Shown here: positions 14,770 to 17,765 of the stretch, in pieces
Numbering within the stretch: position 1 is the first letter of the stretch
Layout of the letters: each line of letters opens with the position of its first letter
Assembly: GCA_038125725.1 (NCBI GenBank)
Contig: JAYPEK010000068.1
Coordinates: forward strand, 1 to 17,765
Length of the DNA: 17,765 nucleotides
Source: TMED8 sp038125725
GTDB taxonomy: Bacteria; Pseudomonadota; Alphaproteobacteria; Rhodospirillales; Casp-alpha2
Direction of reading: 5' to 3'
Translations under genes and position numbers: made by a program
The notes under the pieces: generated by a model
Database searches by the model: none
Told to the model about the DNA's origin: nothing
The model's input: only the letters and a program-made list of their open reading frames with translations

Positions 14770-16707
14770 ATGCAAAGGGCGGGTGATTTCCTCCAGGTGA
14801 TCGGTCTCCTGGCGGTGTTGGGCAGTGCTGCCCTGGTGTTCGTCAATTTGGTCCGCTGGATCGCGGGAAAGCGCGGCAATCAGGTGCGGTTGGGCGCGGA
14901 GATGCTGGTCTTCTTCAGCCTCGCCTACGGCTTCCACGACGAGGTGCTGCGGTTCATCTCGTTTACCGCCTATGCGCGCGACGTCGGCGATGCGATGGCG
15001 ACCATGTGGTGGCTGTCGCTGGCCTTCATCGTCAACGAAAGCCTGAAACGTTTCGTCTGGCTCGGCGTGCTTTCAGAACGCGGCCAGCGCAAGGTGCCGC
15101 GGCTTTTGACGGATTTCGTGGCCGTCGGTGTCTACCTGATCGCCATGATGGCGGTGATGCACTTCGTCTACGAGAAGCCGATCACCGCCATTGCCGCCAC
15201 GTCCGGCGCGGCGGCCTTCATCATCGGTTATTCGGCGCAGTCGACACTGGGCGAGCTGTTCGCCGGCGTGTCGCTGAACGCGTCGGGGAAACTCCGGAAG
15301 GGCGACTACGTCCGCATCGACGATATCTACGGCACCGTGCACGACGTCGATTGGCGCTCGGTCACCATCTACGAATATTTCACCGACTCGCTCGTGGTCT
15401 TTCCCAACAGCATGCTGGCCAGCAAGAACTACCGCAACTACATGCATCCGGCCGGCGGCATGCGCGCCACCATCAACGTCACCGCCGAGTTCACCGCGCC
15501 GCCGAACCTCGTGCAACGGGTCTTGGTGGAAGCGCTGCAAGGCAGCCGCTTCGTGCTGCGCGACCCGCCGCCTTTCGTATTCCCGCTCGGCCCCAACGAA
15601 TTGGGGATCGAGTACATCGTCGGCTTCAGTTTTCCCAGCTACATGAACTGGTTCGAAACCCAGGACGAGGCGCTCAACGCCATCTGGATCGCGTTCCGCC
15701 GCCATGACATCCGGCCCGGGCTCAACCACCGGTTCGCCGTGCACGGCAGCGAATTCGACGGCGACGGTTGGCCGGCCCGCCAGGCGGCGCGCGATGCGGC
15801 GGCACTGCCGGCGTTCCTGGCCGAGATTTCCCTGCTACAAGGTCTCGATGCCGCCGCCCTTTCGGAAATCGCCCGGCAATCGGATATCCACGACTTCACG
15901 CCGCCCGAATGCATCGTCGCCAAGGGCGCCGGCCAGGGCCGCCTGTTCCTGGTGCAAAGCGGCAGCGTCGAGCTGATGACCACGGACGCCGACGGAGAGG
16001 ATTTCTCCCTCGCCCACCTGATGGCTGGCGATGTCTTCGGCGAGTCCACCCTGCCTGCGGCCGACGCCGATCAAGTGCGCGCGCAAATGGGTGCCTACGG
16101 CGCGATCGTGGAGATCACCGCCGATGTGCTGGCATCTCACGCGGACGTGCAGGCGCGGTTGGCGGCGATCCGCGAGGCGCGTGCCGGCGAATTCGAGGGC
16201 CGGCGCAAGGCGCATGCCTACGAGGTTCGCCGCCGCCAGCGCGAACGCGACAAATCGCAAATCGCCGCCGGTCTCGGCAGCCGGCTCGGAGGCGTGCTGA
16301 AGGCCGGGATGTTCGGCGGCGCCAAGACGAAGCGCCGGCGCGAACGCCTGCGGGAGGCAGCGATGGCGGCAACGGCGCTGGTCGCCTATGCCGACGGCGT
16401 CATCGAGCCCGAGGAGCGCGCCCAGGTGATCGAGACACTGGACGAACTCGACATCCTGCGACAGGCCGGCGCCGACGAGGGCATCAAGCGCTTCGACGAC
16501 TACGCGGCGAAGCTCGAGGCCGATACCGACACAGGCACCCACGACGCCATGGCGGCGGTCACCGCGCTCAAGGACGATGCCGCCCTGGCCCGCATGGTGG
16601 TGGATATCTGCATTGCCGTCAGCGCCGCCGACGGCGAGATCGAGGAACCGGAGGAGGCCCGCATCGCCGAGATCGAGCAGGCGCTCGGGATCACTCCGAC
16701 AGCTTGA
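14770..16707 (+). CDS. MscS-family channel with cyclic-nucleotide-binding and TerB-like domains
   Basis: 645-aa membrane protein. Residues 1-~165 hold four to five hydrophobic segments (about 8-30, 42-64, 75-98, 111-131, 137-165); the last, with AAAFIIGYSAQSTLGELFAG, is the MscS pore helix, followed by the beta and alpha/beta domains (~170-330) of an MscS channel. A cyclic-nucleotide-binding domain (~340-460) has the phosphate-binding cassette FGE (423-425) and Arg437, so nucleotide binding looks intact. After a basic linker (~465-530), a TerB-like helical domain (~530-640) shows two ADGxIEPEE-type acidic motifs (Asp542 and Asp621), the metal-binding pseudorepeat of TerB proteins. MscS-CNBD fusions are known (bCNG channels); a TerB tail is unusual. 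The channel would sit in the inner membrane with the CNBD and TerB domains in the cytoplasm. Start is six bases after the preceding gene, with GGAG 11 nt upstream. Confidence 0.85.
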   Translation: MQRAGDFLQVIGLLAVLGSAALVFVNLVRWIAGKRGNQVRLGAEMLVFFSLAYGFHDEVLRFISFTAYARDVGDAMATMWWLSLAFIVNESLKRFVWLGVLSERGQRKVPRLLTDFVAVGVYLIAMMAVMHFVYEKPITAIAATSGAAAFIIGYSAQSTLGELFAGVSLNASGKLRKGDYVRIDDIYGTVHDVDWRSVTIYEYFTDSLVVFPNSMLASKNYRNYMHPAGGMRATINVTAEFTAPPNLVQRVLVEALQGSRFVLRDPPPFVFPLGPNELGIEYIVGFSFPSYMNWFETQDEALNAIWIAFRRHDIRPGLNHRFAVHGSEFDGDGWPARQAARDAAALPAFLAEISLLQGLDAAALSEIARQSDIHDFTPPECIVAKGAGQGRLFLVQSGSVELMTTDADGEDFSLAHLMAGDVFGESTLPAADADQVRAQMGAYGAIVEITADVLASHADVQARLAAIREARAGEFEGRRKAHAYEVRRRQRERDKSQIAAGLGSRLGGVLKAGMFGGAKTKRRRERLREAAMAATALVAYADGVIEPEERAQVIETLDELDILRQAGADEGIKRFDDYAAKLEADTDTGTHDAMAAVTALKDDAALARMVVDICIAVSAADGEIEEPEEARIAEIEQALGITPTA

Positions 16708-17554
16708 AATAATCCGGCCGGCCGGTCGGCCAGGGGTCGCCCCAGAGCTGCTGGCCGCCATCCACCGTCAGCACCTCGCCGGTGACGAACTTGCCCGACG
16801 GCGCCGCCATGTAGACCGCCGCCTCGGCGATATCCCAGGCATCGCCGGCGGAAAGCATCGGATTGGCCTCCTCATAGGTGGCGGCGCCTTCCGGCGGATA
16901 GAGTGCGAAGGCAGACGTCTCGCAGCAGCCAGGCGCCACGCAATTGATGCGGATGCCATGCGGCGCCCACTCGACGGCGACGGATTTCGACATGTACACC
17001 ACGCCGGCCCGCGCCGCGGCGGTATGGGCGATGCCCGGCATGCCGCGCCAGATATCGGCAACGATATTGACCACGTTGCCGGGCTTGCCAGTTTCGATCC
17101 AGCGCTTGGCGGCGGCCTGGGTCATGTACCAGGTACCGTTCAGGTTGGTGTCGATGACGGCGTTCCAGCCCTTGGGCTTGAAGTCGATGGCGGCTTGCGG
17201 GAACTGCCCGCCGGCGTTGTTGACCAGCACGTCGAGGCCACCGAAGGCATCGAACACGGCGGCAATGTAGCCATCCACCTGTTCCGGGTCGCGGATCGAC
17301 ATGGACTGGCTGAACACCCGCCCGCCCAGGCTCTCAAAAAAGGCGTGGGCTTCCGCCAGCCGTTCCTCGTTGCGCCCGCAGATGGCGAGATTGGCCCCGA
17401 GCCGCGCAAACAGCACCGCGATGGCCTTGCCGAGCCCGCTGCCGGCGCCGGAGACGAGCACCGTCTTGCCGGCGAACAGGTCCGGCCTGTAGACCGTCTC
17501 CAGTTTGCGGAGGTCGTCGTCGCTGAATCCGTATTGTGGCGTGTCGTCGCTCAT
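16691..17554 (-). CDS. SDR family oxidoreductase, PECR-like
   Basis: 287-aa Rossmann-fold NAD(P)H enzyme. The dinucleotide motif GAGSGLG is at residues 36-42, with NNAGG near 102. The sequence around the usual catalytic site closely resembles peroxisomal trans-2-enoyl-CoA reductase (PECR): HTAAARAGVVYMSKSVAVEW, GIRINCVAPG, and the KGWNAVIDTNLNGTWYM stretch. As in PECR, the classical YxxxK is missing; the equivalent positions are Thr178 and Arg182. This suggests 2-enoyl-CoA reduction. ATG 17554 is preferred to ATG 17587 because the conserved N-terminal extension starts here; neither has a clear Shine-Dalgarno. Its last 17 bp overlap the 3' end of the MscS-type gene in the opposite direction. 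No convincing promoter was found upstream. Confidence 0.9.
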   Translation of the reverse strand: MSDDTPQYGFSDDDLRKLETVYRPDLFAGKTVLVSGAGSGLGKAIAVLFARLGANLAICGRNEERLAEAHAFFESLGGRVFSQSMSIRDPEQVDGYIAAVFDAFGGLDVLVNNAGGQFPQAAIDFKPKGWNAVIDTNLNGTWYMTQAAAKRWIETGKPGNVVNIVADIWRGMPGIAHTAAARAGVVYMSKSVAVEWAPHGIRINCVAPGCCETSAFALYPPEGAATYEEANPMLSAGDAWDIAEAAVYMAAPSGKFVTGEVLTVDGGQQLWGDPWPTGRPDYFKLSE

Positions 17555-17603
17555 TGGTCTTGGAACCCTGTCACAATTTTCGACCATCAAAGGTCTTACA
17601 CGC

Positions 17604-17618
17604 CGCCCCGCCGGGGCG
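17604..17618. repeat. GC-rich hairpin upstream of the SDR gene
   Basis: Perfect 6-bp inverted repeat CGCCCC/GGGGCG with a 3-bp loop, about 50 bp upstream of the SDR ATG. There is no T-run on either strand, so a terminator is not supported. It could be an operator or leader structure. Confidence 0.35.
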
Positions 17619-17708
17619 CAAATCCGATTGAGGGCGTGCTTCACGAGATGAAACGGGTTACACCTTGAAGACGCGACCCCAACCCCGAATCCGGCAATTT
17701 CCAACCGA

Positions 17709-17737
17709 TCCCATGTTCCCCGTCAGCGCCCATGGGA
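17709..17737. repeat. Inverted repeat near the right edge
   Basis: Arms TCCCATG (17709-17715) and CATGGGA (17731-17737) are separated by 15 bp. It could be an operator in the divergent spacer between the SDR gene and a gene just beyond the window. A 7-bp match of this kind may arise by chance. Confidence 0.3.
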
Positions 17738-17756
17738 CGTATTGAGGTGATTGCCT

Positions 17757-17765
17757 AAGGGAGGA
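17757..17765 (+). promoter_or_regulatory. Strong ribosome binding site at the window edge
   Basis: AAGGGAGGA contains the GGAGG core complementary to the 16S 3' end and stops at the last base of the window. A plus-strand gene therefore probably starts within about ten bases beyond the right edge, divergent from the SDR gene. Confidence 0.55.

Overview
The window looks like chromosomal DNA from a flagellated alphaproteobacterium, probably Rhodospirillales-like, with high GC content. Three things support this: the first bases are the reverse complement of an alphaproteobacterial-type 16S rRNA 5' end, the flagellin sits directly before flaF, and the flagellin is of the short alphaproteobacterial type. 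The lineage is inference; no family-level assignment is possible here.

Layout. 1-47 (-) is the 5' end of a 16S rRNA gene running off the left edge. Its leader and a near-consensus promoter (TTGACA, 17 bp, TATAAA, with an AT-rich block upstream) fill 48-368. Facing away from it is an envelope gene, an M23 peptidase of the MepM/OapA type (527-1900), with a YbfF-like hydrolase overlapping its stop codon (1897-2694). On the minus strand follow flaF (2705-3076), a compact flagellin (3081-3902) and clpB (3983-6574). A strong hairpin lies between clpB and flagellin, and a sigma32-like promoter precedes clpB. On the plus strand are a MOSC protein (6774-7550), a metallo-beta-lactamase-fold hydrolase (7638-8663), a secreted PL5 alginate-lyase-like protein (8635-9846) and a GFA-family zinc protein (9899-10276).

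The right third resembles an acyl-CoA/keto-acid catabolic locus. A minus-strand AidB-like acyl-CoA dehydrogenase (10281-12080) diverges from a tight plus-strand operon: a BKACE (DUF849) enzyme, an AllA-like ureidoglycolate-lyase-family protein, a nitronate-monooxygenase-family flavoenzyme, and a large MscS channel fused to a cyclic-nucleotide-binding domain and a C-terminal TerB-like domain. A 25-bp inverted repeat in the divergent spacer is a candidate shared operator. A PECR-like SDR (16691-17554, -) converges on the operon and overlaps its end by 17 bp. The window ends in a strong Shine-Dalgarno sequence, so another plus-strand gene probably begins just outside.

The points most worth a second look are the MscS-CNBD-TerB architecture, the acyl-CoA/BKACE/AllA-like/NMO operon with no assigned substrate, and four genes (flagellin, MOSC, MBL, GFA) whose best promoters place the transcription start on or next to the ATG, suggesting leaderless mRNAs. 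No tRNA, CRISPR array, insertion sequence or phage gene was seen.
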